Below, one piece after another: positions 52,827-60,805 of a stretch of DNA of 64,000 nt. Numbering within the stretch: position 1 is the first letter of the stretch; each line of letters starts with the position of its first letter. Below the pieces are notes generated by a model. The model searched no databases. It saw only the letters and a program-made list of their open reading frames with translations, and had not been told where the DNA came from. The position numbers were made by a program, and so were the translations under genes. This DNA comes from Dehalococcoidia bacterium (GTDB lineage Bacteria; Chloroflexota; Dehalococcoidia; Lucifugimonadales; Lucifugimonadaceae), in NCBI GenBank assembly GCA_014239735.1, contig JAAZYI010000024.1, forward strand, positions 122,670 through 186,669. The letters run 5' to 3'.

Positions 52827-53399
52827 TTATTTAGTAATTGCTGGCATTGCACTTGGCACAACTTCGTACAAAGTTTTAGAACATCTTAACTGGGAATCTT
52901 CCACATTATAACCAGGGCACATCATTATCATATTTCCATAAATGACATATGTAAGATACTTTGGTTTTGGTTGGCCATTTCCTGCGTGTGTATTTCCCAG
53001 CCTCTCTGCTAAAAACTGACGATGTTTTATATCCGGAGTCCATAAAGCACAATCTTTTGTAATGCATCCCTCTTCTCCGGTTGCATTTTCAACATATTCA
53101 GTTCCAATTTGAACAGCATCAGAGTGATTAGCATAAAACCTAATTTCATAATCAATTTTTTGATCATCAGGATCTAATTTATTTTTTATAAATCCATAAT
53201 ATGCCGAAGTAGCTCCTGGAAGATCATCAACCTTATATTCTTTACTCTTTTTAAAACTAACGGTTTTAAAATCATCTATAGAAAAAATTTGATCTACATT
53301 CGTAACTTGATCAACGATAGGAATAGCATTAGACTCTTCGCTTGAGCCACAACCTACCAATAAAAATATACTTATCAAACTTAAAATTATCTTTTTCAT
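52827..53399 (-). CDS. Lipoprotein of a local paralogous family (member 5, type A)
   Basis: 190 residues with signal SIFLLVGCGSS. Blocks shared with 41743 and 53555: VSFKKSKEYKVDDLPGATSA, YYGFIKNKL, YEIRFYANHSDAVQIGTEY, NATGEEGCITKDCALW and IYGNMIMMCPGY with a final Cys. The distance to the divergent gene at 53555 is 155 bases. TAGTAT ends six bases before the ATG. Unknown function. Confidence 0.82.
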   Translation of the reverse strand: MKKIILSLISIFLLVGCGSSEESNAIPIVDQVTNVDQIFSIDDFKTVSFKKSKEYKVDDLPGATSAYYGFIKNKLDPDDQKIDYEIRFYANHSDAVQIGTEYVENATGEEGCITKDCALWTPDIKHRQFLAERLGNTHAGNGQPKPKYLTYVIYGNMIMMCPGYNVEDSQLRCSKTLYEVVPSAMPAITK

Positions 53400-53405
53400 A
53401 TTTAT

Positions 53406-53411
53406 ATACTA
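53406..53411 (-). promoter_or_regulatory. Candidate -10 element, lipoprotein 53399
   Basis: TAGTAT on the minus strand ends six bases before the ATG. A weak -35-like TCCACA lies 17 bases further upstream (53429-53434). Confidence 0.35.
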
Positions 53412-53542
53412 CCGTAAAAATTAAAGAATGTGGAAGATTATTTTGGCATATCTACTAAGATTCAATCAAGAAATTATTGATTAATAGTAAATTATTCCTC
53501 TAATAATACGCCTATATTTTTTATAACTAATTAAAATTCTGA

Positions 53543-53548
53543 TAATAT
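53543..53548 (+). promoter_or_regulatory. Candidate -10 element, lipoprotein 53555
   Basis: TAATAT ends six bases before the ATG at 53555, with no ribosome site. The remaining bases of the 53400-53554 interval show no RNA or gene I can support. Confidence 0.35.
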
Positions 53549-53554
53549 TTTTCT

Positions 53555-54118
53555 ATGAAAGTATTTAAAAAAATTATTCTTTATTCAATTTTATTAATTT
53601 CTATTGTTGCTTGTTCATCTGAGCCAGAAGAAATATTAATCGATAAGATTACTCCTTCAGATATTATTTTTTCCTACGAATCTCTTAGCGCTGTTGGCTT
53701 TAAAAAATCAAGAGAATATAAAGTTGAGGGACTAACAAACGCTGTTAGTGCATATTATGGATTCGTTAAAGAAAATCCTGAGGTTGATTATGAAATTCGT
53801 TTTTATAAGTCTCATAGTGATGCTATTGAATTCGGAACTAGTTTTGCTGAAGAAAGAACTGGTGAAGATGCTGTACTAAAAAAAGATGCTGCTACATGGA
53901 AGGAAGGGGTTAAAGATGCAAGAAGTTGTGCAGGTAATCCTCACGGTACAGTAAGTAAAGGTGGTACTGCGAATATAGCTCACGATATCCAAAATTGCAT
54001 GCATGTTAAATATGCTGATTACATAATATACGGAAATATGGTTATGCTTTGCGCTGGATGGGAATCTGAAGGTTCTTTTAGAAATTGCCAAATCATAATT
54101 AATAAATTGAATGAATAA
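53555..54118 (+). CDS. Lipoprotein of a local paralogous family (member 6, type A)
   Basis: 187 residues. Lipobox in ILLISIVACSSE. Blocks: VGFKKSREYKVEGL, AVSAYYGFVKE, YEIRFYKSHSDAIEFGTSF, ERTGEDAVLKKDAATWKEGV and IYGNMVMLCAGW plus NCQIIINKL. It resembles member 1 (26017) most in the ARSCAG/ARTCGG stretch. Probably anchored on the outer face of the membrane. Function unknown. Confidence 0.82.
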   Translation: MKVFKKIILYSILLISIVACSSEPEEILIDKITPSDIIFSYESLSAVGFKKSREYKVEGLTNAVSAYYGFVKENPEVDYEIRFYKSHSDAIEFGTSFAEERTGEDAVLKKDAATWKEGVKDARSCAGNPHGTVSKGGTANIAHDIQNCMHVKYADYIIYGNMVMLCAGWESEGSFRNCQIIINKLNE

Positions 54119-54150
54119 TCTGTACTAAATCAATATGTTTGCTTAATTTT

Positions 54151-54294
54151 ATGGATAAGAAAAAAACAGAAGAAGGTATTGTTATTACTGAAAAGAATAA
54201 AGATATTCTTAAAGCAGTAGATGAGCATAAGAAATATCTTAAAGAAAAAGAAACAGCTGAAAGAATTGCAAAAAAATTTGGTCTAAAGAAATAG
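54151..54294 (+). CDS. Putative small charged protein
   Basis: 47 residues, MDKKKTEEGIVITEKNKD followed by a Lys/Glu-rich predicted helix (LKAVDEHKKYLKEKETAERI) and AKKFGLKK. It begins 32 bases after a lipoprotein stop and lies before tRNA-Lys on the opposite strand. No ribosome site is evident. The codon use looks like that of its neighbours and the frame avoids stops in AT-rich sequence, so it may be a real small protein. No family known. Confidence 0.45.
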   Translation: MDKKKTEEGIVITEKNKDILKAVDEHKKYLKEKETAERIAKKFGLKK

Positions 54295-54315
54295 ATATTT
54301 AGGTTTAACTCTAGT

Positions 54316-54390
54316 TGGTGACCCGCCTCGGGCTCGAACCGAGAACCTATTGATTAAGAGTCAATTGCTCTACCATTGAGCTAGCGGGCC
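54316..54390 (-). tRNA. tRNA-Lys (anticodon CUU)
   Basis: The minus strand forms a full cloverleaf. The acceptor stem GGCCCGC pairs with GCGGGTC (one G-U pair), then A and an encoded CCA (54316-54318). The anticodon stem is ATTGA/TCAAT around loop CTCTTAA, so the anticodon is CUU. The D-arm AGCTCAATGGTAGAGC and T-arm CTCGGTTCGAGCCCGAG are standard. It stands alone. Confidence 0.96.
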
Positions 54391-54420
54391 ACGCTGAAGA
54401 ATTATATCTAGAAATTTATA

Positions 54421-55692
54421 TTATGTAGAGTATTTAACAATCATTCTATTTGTATTACTTAACATTAAAACCAATATAGCTCCCCAAAGACTTGATATGG
54501 CAGAGACCCAAATTGCAAAAACATAGCCTCCAGTTATATCAAATACCACTCCAGGTATTACTCCACCAATAGCCATTCCTATTCCTGCTCCAAAAAGTTG
54601 CCAACCATAAGTTGTGCCCATGGGAAATCGGCCATAATATTGTTTATTTATAACAGGAACCACTGTGCCCTCGCCCCCATAAGGAAGCCCAAACAGAATA
54701 GCAAATAAATAAAAATCAAAAACTGTGGTTGCATTTAAAAGAAGTAAAACTGATAATCCTTGTCCTAAAAATGAAAGAAAAATTATCGGTTTGCTGCCAT
54801 ATTTATCGCCAATTATAGGAGCCGCGAACCGGGAAAAAATGCTTGCAATAGCAATAATACTAAGTATACCAGAAGCGGTTACTAAGCTTATGCCTTGATT
54901 AACTGCCATTGGTATCGCTGCAACCAAAATTACAGAATGGCCAACACAACCCCAAAAATGAATATTTATTAGGTGCCAAAAGCTATCAGTTTTATAAATC
55001 AATTTCTGATGCTTAGAATTCCACAAAATCCCTTTCATTTCTGATTTATCATCGGTACTTAGCCAGCCATAAGGAAGAGTAGATTTCTTTTCCGGAGAAT
55101 CATAAAAGAACAAAAGGCATATTGCGATTACCAAAGAACCCAATATTCCAAATATTAGAAAAGTATTTTGCCATCCAAAATATTCAAAACATATAGCCAA
55201 GGCTTGAATAGAAAGTGCTGGCCCTATGCTCCATGCGACCATCATGGCTCCTGTACCTATTCCTGTCCCTCTTTTAAACCAACTAATAACTGCTGGAACT
55301 ATTGGAACTAGATATATTGACTGAGCGACCCCTAATACAATTCCATATGAAATATAAAATTCAATTATTGAAGAAGCAGAAGCGGTCCAAGTCATGCCTA
55401 TAAGGAAAAGTACTGTTCCAATAGCCATGGCTTTTCTAGCCCCCATTAAATCTCCCATTATTCCTGCAATAGGACTAAATAGAGCTGTGCATAAAGCTGC
55501 AATTGCGTATCCTAGGCCTATTTGTCCTTGAGACCACCCGAAAGTTTGAGACATAGGATCTACCATCACTCCAAATACATTTCTGATAGTACTTCCCACC
55601 ATTTGAATGATAGATGCGATTATTACTACTACCCATGCAAAATGACGCAATTGATATTTTTCATCTATTCTCTTAATTAATGAAGTGGACAT
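54421..55692 (-). CDS. Major facilitator superfamily transporter (monocarboxylate-like)
   Basis: 423 residues from ATG 55692; the frame also offers GTG at 55719. About twelve helices. MFS motif A occurs in SPIAGIMGDLMGARKAMAIG (about 65-84). The shape of the second half (FGLPYGGEGTVVPVINKQYYG) resembles oxalate/formate or monocarboxylate carriers. It follows a small membrane protein and a tautomerase in one operon. Substrate perhaps an organic acid. Confidence 0.88.
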   Translation of the reverse strand: MSTSLIKRIDEKYQLRHFAWVVVIIASIIQMVGSTIRNVFGVMVDPMSQTFGWSQGQIGLGYAIAALCTALFSPIAGIMGDLMGARKAMAIGTVLFLIGMTWTASASSIIEFYISYGIVLGVAQSIYLVPIVPAVISWFKRGTGIGTGAMMVAWSIGPALSIQALAICFEYFGWQNTFLIFGILGSLVIAICLLFFYDSPEKKSTLPYGWLSTDDKSEMKGILWNSKHQKLIYKTDSFWHLINIHFWGCVGHSVILVAAIPMAVNQGISLVTASGILSIIAIASIFSRFAAPIIGDKYGSKPIIFLSFLGQGLSVLLLLNATTVFDFYLFAILFGLPYGGEGTVVPVINKQYYGRFPMGTTYGWQLFGAGIGMAIGGVIPGVVFDITGGYVFAIWVSAISSLWGAILVLMLSNTNRMIVKYST

Positions 55693-55859
55693 ACTAATAT
55701 AAAACTCCTTTCCCACCACACATCAGCCAAATTATTCTGGTTAGCTCTGTTTTTAATTCTATTTTCTGAATAATCAGCTCCTATATAAATTAGCAGAGCC
55801 AATGAAACAAAAATTGTCATAACGATCATACTGAGGCCTTTATGTGGAGTTTCGTTCAT
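55677..55859 (-). CDS. Small single-span membrane protein
   Basis: 60 residues with a helix at about 10-28 (MIVMTIFVSLALLIYIGA) and a polar tail (YSENRIKNRANQNN). The start is TAATG-coupled with the tautomerase stop and the end overlaps the MFS start by 16 bases. No family recognised. Position suggests an accessory role for the transporter, as also seen before the MFS gene at 36080. Confidence 0.62.
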   Translation of the reverse strand: MNETPHKGLSMIVMTIFVSLALLIYIGADYSENRIKNRANQNNLADVWWERSFILVCPLH

Positions 55860-56047
55860 TATTTAGATTCTGATACTAATTTTCCTGACTGAGCCCAATC
55901 AGATTTCTTAATATCGTGATAAATAATATGTGTTGCATCTGGTGTTGTTTCTCCGATCTCAACTACTGCATTAGTTATAGCTTTAGCTAGCTTTGCTTTT
56001 TGTTCTGCAGATCTACCCTCAAACCATTTAACTTCAATTGTAGGCAT
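55859..56047 (-). CDS. 4-oxalocrotonate tautomerase family protein
   Basis: 62 residues, the usual subunit size. It begins with the catalytic Pro after Met (MPTIEVKWFEGRSAEQKAKLAKAI). The central ITNAVVEIGE and the Arg near 13 are conserved. It interconverts enol and keto acids in aromatic or dicarboxylate breakdown. GGAG precedes the ATG. With the following MFS carrier it might handle an organic acid. Confidence 0.88.
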   Translation of the reverse strand: MPTIEVKWFEGRSAEQKAKLAKAITNAVVEIGETTPDATHIIYHDIKKSDWAQSGKLVSESK

Positions 56048-56107
56048 TTTTGTCTCCTATTTAAGTATAATTAAATTAAATTAAATATATAACTCATAGT
56101 TTAATAA

Positions 56108-57043
56108 ATGAATAAAGAAAAAGAATTCATAAAAATAATAAAAGAAACACTTAATCTTAAAGAAGATAATAACATTAAAATTGGAATAGGTGACGATGCA
56201 GCAATAGTTTCAGGATCAGCTAATCAAATCGTTTGCTCAGACTCTATTATTGAAGGGGTTCATTTCGACTTAAATTATTTTTCCCTTGAAGATGTTGGAT
56301 GGAAAAGCATAGCAATAAATCAAAGCGATATTGCTTCTATGGGTGGTGAACCAAAGTTTTTTACTGTTTCTTGTGGATTCCCAAAAAATTTTACAAATAA
56401 TGATGTAAAAAAAATCATAAAAGGAATAAAATCTGCTTGTGATAATAATGGCGGAAAGGTTGTAGGAGGAGATATTATACTTTCTGAAAAAATATTTATT
56501 TCAATATCATCAATAGGTGAAATTTATGGTACTAATTTTATGACTAGATCATCAGCAAAACCAGGAGAAAAAATTGCTGTGACAGGAACATTGGGAAATT
56601 CAGCTGCTGGATTGAAATTGATTAAAGATGGTATTAAAGAAAATATTTTTTCAAACTTCCATTTAAGACCTATTCCAAAAATTAAAACAGGAATTTTATT
56701 ATCAAAGAATGGGGTAAATTGCTGTATGGATATAAGTGATGGGCTGCACAATGATTTAATAAATCTTTGTGATTCTAGTAAAGTCTCTGCATCAATAAAA
56801 ATTGAAAATATACCTGTTTCTAGTGAATTAAAAAATATGTTTCCTGATAATTATCATGATATAGCTATTAATGGCGGAGAAGATTTTGAACTCTTATTTA
56901 CATTTAATGATTTACCAAAAGGCTTATTAGATGAAATAATTATTATAGGAGAAATTAAGGAAATTAATTCTAATCAAATTGAATATAATTTGAAAGGCAA
57001 TAAATATACGCCAAATTTTAATCCATGGAGGCATTTTGAATAA
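56108..57043 (+). CDS. thiL: Thiamine-monophosphate kinase
   Basis: 311 residues. Motifs: IGIGDDAAIV (nucleotide/Mg site, about 25-34), VCSDSIIEGVHFDL, DIASMGGEPKFFTVS, GGDI and the C-terminal MDISDGLHNDLINLC with GEDFELLFTF. It makes thiamine diphosphate from the monophosphate. It starts the thiL-tsaE-tsaB-ndk operon. A matching thiE lies at 60802. No TPP riboswitch is present in the 60-base leader. Confidence 0.95.
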   Translation: MNKEKEFIKIIKETLNLKEDNNIKIGIGDDAAIVSGSANQIVCSDSIIEGVHFDLNYFSLEDVGWKSIAINQSDIASMGGEPKFFTVSCGFPKNFTNNDVKKIIKGIKSACDNNGGKVVGGDIILSEKIFISISSIGEIYGTNFMTRSSAKPGEKIAVTGTLGNSAAGLKLIKDGIKENIFSNFHLRPIPKIKTGILLSKNGVNCCMDISDGLHNDLINLCDSSKVSASIKIENIPVSSELKNMFPDNYHDIAINGGEDFELLFTFNDLPKGLLDEIIIIGEIKEINSNQIEYNLKGNKYTPNFNPWRHFE

Positions 57044-57494
57044 TTTTACAGCAGAAATAGTAACTAATGCTCCAGAAGAAACTTTAGAGGTAGGAGTTAA
57101 GCTAGCTCCATTTATTGGCGTTGGTAAAATTGCATATTTAAAAGGGCCGCTAGGTGCTGGAAAGACAACTTTAGTTAAAGGGATAACAAGTTATTATAAT
57201 TGCACACAACCAGCTAAAAGCCCTACTTTCATACTTGTAACATCTTATTTTGGAGATATATCCATAAATCATTGCGATTTTTTTAGGCTTAATAATTCTG
57301 AAGAAATATTTGACCTAGCTCTTGAAGAATATTTAGAGGATGGAAACTTAATTATTGAATGGCCAGAAATAGGAGAAAAGTATCTACCTGATCCAGATGT
57401 AGAAATTATTCTTGAGCATACAGATGACGAGAATAAAAGAAAGATATCTATAAATTCTTACAATAAACAGGTTCTGAGCAGCATTAAAAAATGA
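57036..57494 (+). CDS. tsaE: tRNA threonylcarbamoyladenosine biosynthesis ATPase TsaE
   Basis: 152 residues. Walker A is LKGPLGAGKTTLVKGI (about 33-48), followed by SPTFILVTSYFG and HCDFFRL (catalytic Asp and Glu region). The start is TTG 57036, supported by GGAGG four bases upstream and an overlap with the thiL stop. It works with TsaB and TsaD in the t6A tRNA modification. TsaD is not in this window. Confidence 0.94.
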   Translation: MNNFTAEIVTNAPEETLEVGVKLAPFIGVGKIAYLKGPLGAGKTTLVKGITSYYNCTQPAKSPTFILVTSYFGDISINHCDFFRLNNSEEIFDLALEEYLEDGNLIIEWPEIGEKYLPDPDVEIILEHTDDENKRKISINSYNKQVLSSIKK

Positions 57495-58144
57495 AAAATA
57501 TCTTAGCAATAGACACATCTACAAAAAATGTATCCGTATCCATATTTTCAGAAGATAACATAATGTATGAAAAATGTTGGGTTTCAAAAAATAATCACAG
57601 TATTGAATTAATAGATTCAATTAATAAAGGATTTTCTAAGACCCATTTGTCTCACCATGACCTTGATTGTATTGCGGTTGCTATAGGTCCGGGCGGCTTT
57701 AGCTCTATAAGAGTAGGGGTAAGTATGTCGCTAGGACTTGCAAAAGCCAATAAGATTAAAACTTTAGGGATACCTACATTTGAAATTGAGTTAGAAAATT
57801 ATAGAGATTCAAATTACAAAGATAACTTAGTATCTCTAGTGCCAGCCGGATTTGATGCTTACTGCTGGAAAGATATCAAGAACATAGAGAATAAAAATCC
57901 AGATGGAATCGTAAATGTAAATGATATCGATAAAACTTTTGATAAGAATACATTTTTTTGCGGAGAAAATTTATCAACAATTTTTGAAAAAATTTCTAGT
58001 TTCAAATATGCTGATCGAAGTCACAGGGAGCCTAAAGATATTTTAAAATTAATAAAAAGGTTAAAGTCAGAAAATGATTTAAAAAAATATTCTGATTTAA
58101 CTCCAATTTATTCAAGGTCACCAAATATAACAAAGAAAAAGTAG
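57491..58144 (+). CDS. tsaB: tRNA threonylcarbamoyladenosine biosynthesis protein TsaB
   Basis: 217 residues, Kae1-like fold without the metal site of TsaD. N-terminal LAIDTSTKNVSVSIF (phosphate loop) and VAIGPGGFSSIRVGVSMSLGLA (about 57-78) are characteristic. It overlaps the tsaE stop by four bases and couples translation with it. It scaffolds the t6A synthase. Confidence 0.93.
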   Translation: MKNILAIDTSTKNVSVSIFSEDNIMYEKCWVSKNNHSIELIDSINKGFSKTHLSHHDLDCIAVAIGPGGFSSIRVGVSMSLGLAKANKIKTLGIPTFEIELENYRDSNYKDNLVSLVPAGFDAYCWKDIKNIENKNPDGIVNVNDIDKTFDKNTFFCGENLSTIFEKISSFKYADRSHREPKDILKLIKRLKSENDLKKYSDLTPIYSRSPNITKKK

Positions 58145-58152
58145 GAGAAATA

Positions 58153-58605
58153 ATGGGAACTGAATCAACTTTAGTTTTAGTAAAGCCTGATGGAGTCAAT
58201 CGAGGTGTAGTAGGAGATGTAATTTCTAGGCTTGAATCAACTGGTCTAAAAATTTCTGGCCTAAAGCTCATTCAAATAGACAATGATCTGGCAGGGAAAC
58301 ATTACCAAGAACACAAAGAAAAGCCTTTTTTTGGTAGCCTAATAGAATTCATTACCTCATCTCCAGTAGTAGCAATGGTAATCTCTGGGCCAGATGCAAT
58401 TCAAAAAACAAGAACTATAATGGGATCCACAAACCCATTAGAATCTGCACCAGGAACAATAAGAGGTGATTTTGGCCTGACCGTTGAAAAAAATATTATT
58501 CATGGGTCTGCAAATAGTGAAGATGCCGAAAGAGAAATAGCGCTTTATTTTAATGATGATGAAATAATTAGATACACAAGATCTATAGATAATTGGATTG
58601 AATAA
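58153..58605 (+). CDS. ndk: Nucleoside diphosphate kinase
   Basis: 150 residues. Signature motifs STLVLVKPDGVNRGVVG (about 4-20), MVISGPDAIQKTR and the active-site NIIHGSANSEDAEREI, with His in IHGSAN. It equalises nucleoside triphosphate pools. A GGAG ribosome site precedes the ATG. Its stop lies two bases from the convergent rsfS stop. Confidence 0.97.
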   Translation: MGTESTLVLVKPDGVNRGVVGDVISRLESTGLKISGLKLIQIDNDLAGKHYQEHKEKPFFGSLIEFITSSPVVAMVISGPDAIQKTRTIMGSTNPLESAPGTIRGDFGLTVEKNIIHGSANSEDAEREIALYFNDDEIIRYTRSIDNWIE

Positions 58606-58607
58606 TT

Positions 58608-58964
58608 TTATTGGAGCCTAATAATTTCTTTTGCGCTAGACCATAAATCTTCTAAGTCGTAATTTTCTCTACTTCTTTTTGAGAGAATATGAACGCTAAG
58701 CCCAAAAAAATCAAGTAATATCCATCCTGTTTTTCCAGTACCTTCTTTATGATGAATTTTTTTGCCGTCTTTTTTCATAGCTCTCATTATTTTTTGAGCT
58801 AAATTTTCAAGGTGTCTATCTGTTTGGCCTGTTACCAAAATAGAATAGTCAGAAAAAATTGAAATCTCGCTAGTATCTAGCAAAATTATCTCTTCTCCTA
58901 AGTTTTCTGAAGCTATATCTGCAATTTTTCTTGCATTATTTTCTAATAAGATTGACTTACCCAT
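58608..58964 (-). CDS. rsfS: Ribosomal silencing factor RsfS
   Basis: 118 residues. The core DTSEISIFSDYSILVTGQTDRHLENLA and DGKKIHHKEGTGKTGWILLDFFGLSVHIL is typical of RsfS/Iojap. It binds ribosomal protein L14 and blocks subunit joining under poor nutrition. A perfect TATAAT ends eight bases before the ATG. Confidence 0.95.
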   Translation of the reverse strand: MGKSILLENNARKIADIASENLGEEIILLDTSEISIFSDYSILVTGQTDRHLENLAQKIMRAMKKDGKKIHHKEGTGKTGWILLDFFGLSVHILSKRSRENYDLEDLWSSAKEIIRLQ

Positions 58965-58972
58965 ATATATAA

Positions 58973-58978
58973 ATTATA
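58973..58978 (-). promoter_or_regulatory. Candidate -10 element of rsfS
   Basis: TATAAT on the minus strand ends eight bases before the ATG at 58964, implying an almost leaderless mRNA. Confidence 0.35.
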
Positions 58979-59012
58979 AACCTTTCGTGTATATTAATTA
59001 AGATTGTATAAA

Positions 59013-60149
59013 ATGTCTGACTCAAATAATAATAAAACTGTTGTTGTAGCAATGAGCGGAGGAGTTGACTCTTCTGTTGCTGCTGTATTACTCCATAAGC
59101 AAGGATTTAATGTTATTGGTGTAACTATGCGCCTATTTCCATATGAAGACAATACGGCTTCTAAGCTGAATAAAAGCTGCTGCTCCCTAGATGATGTAGA
59201 AGATGCGAGATCTGTTTGTAGGCAAATAGGAGCAAAACATTACTTCCTAAACTTTGAAAAGGAATTTAACGAACACGTAATTAATTATTTTGTATCTGAA
59301 TATCAAAAGGGAAGGACTCCTTTTCCATGCTTAGCTTGTAATGACAGACTTAAATTCGATTTCCTCCTTAAAAGAGCTGAATTTCTCAAAGCTGACTATA
59401 TTGCAACCGGTCATTACGCAACTATTTTAAAAAATAATGATAAATTTGAGCTCATAAAAGGCGAGGATGAAACTAAAGATCAAAGCTACGTTCTCTTTAA
59501 TTTAAATCAAAAAATTCTAAAAAAACTAAAACTTCCAATTGGAATTTATCCGAAAACAAAAATAAGAGAAATAGCGACAGAATTTGGATTAATTAATGCT
59601 GATAAGCCTGACTCTCAAGATATATGCTTTATCCCAGATAGAGATTATAAAAAATATATCGATAAAAAAGTTAAGAAAACAGAAGGAAGTATTATAAATT
59701 CTTCTGGAAAGATACTTGGTAAACATGATGGAATTCACAACTTTACTATAGGGCAAAGAAAGGGCTTAGGGATTGAAAGTGATGGAAAACCACTTTTTGT
59801 AACTAACATATATTCTGATAATAACAATGTTGAAGTAGGCCCCTCTAAAGAACTTATGAAAAACAATGTGCTGATGTCTTCAGTTAATTTTATTTCTGGA
59901 GAAAAACCATCAGATGATATTAAATTGGAAGCCAAAATTAGGTATAAAAGCTTCCCTGCTTCAGGCAGCCTAGTTCACTTAGAAAATGGGGATGCAAAAT
60001 TTATTTTTGATGAGCCTCAAAGAGCAATAACACCTGGGCAAGCCCTAGTCTTCTATAAAGAAAATATGGTGCTGGGGGGAGGATTTATAGAATTTGATAA
60101 ATCTTCTAATCAAAGTATATCAACCCAAGCTGTTAAATTATCATCATAG
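59013..60149 (+). CDS. mnmA: tRNA-specific 2-thiouridylase MnmA
   Basis: 378 residues from ATG 59013; an in-frame TTG at 59004 adds three codons. PP-loop AMSGGVDSSVAAVLL (about 14-28), the catalytic Cys pair in PCLACN (near 107-112) and QDICFIPD (about 205-212), and ATGHYATI are intact. It adds sulfur to U34 of tRNA-Lys/Glu/Gln. It ends TAG at 60147-60149, overlapping the probable ATA start of rnhB in the string ATAG. Confidence 0.96.
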   Translation: MSDSNNNKTVVVAMSGGVDSSVAAVLLHKQGFNVIGVTMRLFPYEDNTASKLNKSCCSLDDVEDARSVCRQIGAKHYFLNFEKEFNEHVINYFVSEYQKGRTPFPCLACNDRLKFDFLLKRAEFLKADYIATGHYATILKNNDKFELIKGEDETKDQSYVLFNLNQKILKKLKLPIGIYPKTKIREIATEFGLINADKPDSQDICFIPDRDYKKYIDKKVKKTEGSIINSSGKILGKHDGIHNFTIGQRKGLGIESDGKPLFVTNIYSDNNNVEVGPSKELMKNNVLMSSVNFISGEKPSDDIKLEAKIRYKSFPASGSLVHLENGDAKFIFDEPQRAITPGQALVFYKENMVLGGGFIEFDKSSNQSISTQAVKLSS

Positions 60150-60805
60150 AGAATATTAAAAAATATATTTCAACTCTAGAAATTCCTGATTTTCCAAATT
60201 CTATTATCGAAGAAAAAATTTTAGACAGAGGAATAAATAATATTATCGGGATTGATGAAGTGGGGAGGGGCACAATTGCAGGCCCAGTGGTTTCAGCATC
60301 TGTAAAACTTGATAAAAATTTATTATTGGGTAATCCTGAAAAGTTTAACGACAGCAAAAAATTATCTGGAAAAGAAAGATTAAATAAATTTCAAAAAATT
60401 ATTTATTCAGATTCTATTTTTTCAATTGGAATAGCAACTCATAAAGAAATAGATATTCATGGAATTGTGGAGGCCACAAAGCTATCCATGAAAAGATCAG
60501 TAAATAAATTAAAAACAAAAATAGATATTATTTTAATAGATGCTATAAATTTAGATATTAAAGAATATAATATTGGCTTTAATAAAGCTGACGCAATATC
60601 AGTTTCAGTTGCTGCCGCATCAATTATTGCAAAAGTTGCCAGAGACCATATGATGTCTAGAATTTATGCTAATTTGTATCCGGATTATTATTTTCAAGAT
60701 AATAAAGGGTATGGATCTAAGGCTCATATTGAATCTATTAATTCTAACGGTATTAGTAAAATACATAGAAAATCTTTTAGTCCTATAAGCAACATGATGC
60801 TATGA
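60146..60805 (+). CDS. rnhB: Ribonuclease HII with an apparent non-canonical start
   Basis: About 219 residues if started at ATA 60146. The active-site block GIDEVGRGTIAGP begins at 60248; the first ordinary start codon in frame is GTG 60260, which would delete the catalytic Asp-Glu pair. Upstream of it the frame is open to a TAA at 60134 and encodes family-like sequence (ISTLEIPDFPN, then EEKILDRGINNI). All possible starts there are ATT, ATC or ATA; ATA 60146 overlaps the mnmA stop in the usual style of this genome. Other catalytic blocks are FNDSKKLSGKER, ILIDA, and SVAAASIIAKVARD. The enzyme removes RNA from RNA-DNA hybrids. Confidence 0.88.
   Translation: MENIKKYISTLEIPDFPNSIIEEKILDRGINNIIGIDEVGRGTIAGPVVSASVKLDKNLLLGNPEKFNDSKKLSGKERLNKFQKIIYSDSIFSIGIATHKEIDIHGIVEATKLSMKRSVNKLKTKIDIILIDAINLDIKEYNIGFNKADAISVSVAAASIIAKVARDHMMSRIYANLYPDYYFQDNKGYGSKAHIESINSNGISKIHRKSFSPISNMML

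Noticed and set aside
53400-53554. Small RNA between divergent lipoprotein genes
   Set aside because: No stable hairpin followed by a T-run or known RNA motif; the stretch is explained by two divergent promoters.
56048-56107. TPP riboswitch before thiL
   Set aside because: The leader is only about 60 bases, AT-rich, and lacks the conserved CUGAGA and ACCUGA blocks.
60260-60262. GTG as the rnhB start
   Set aside because: It would delete the catalytic Asp and Glu of GIDEVGRG and about 38 family-like residues upstream.
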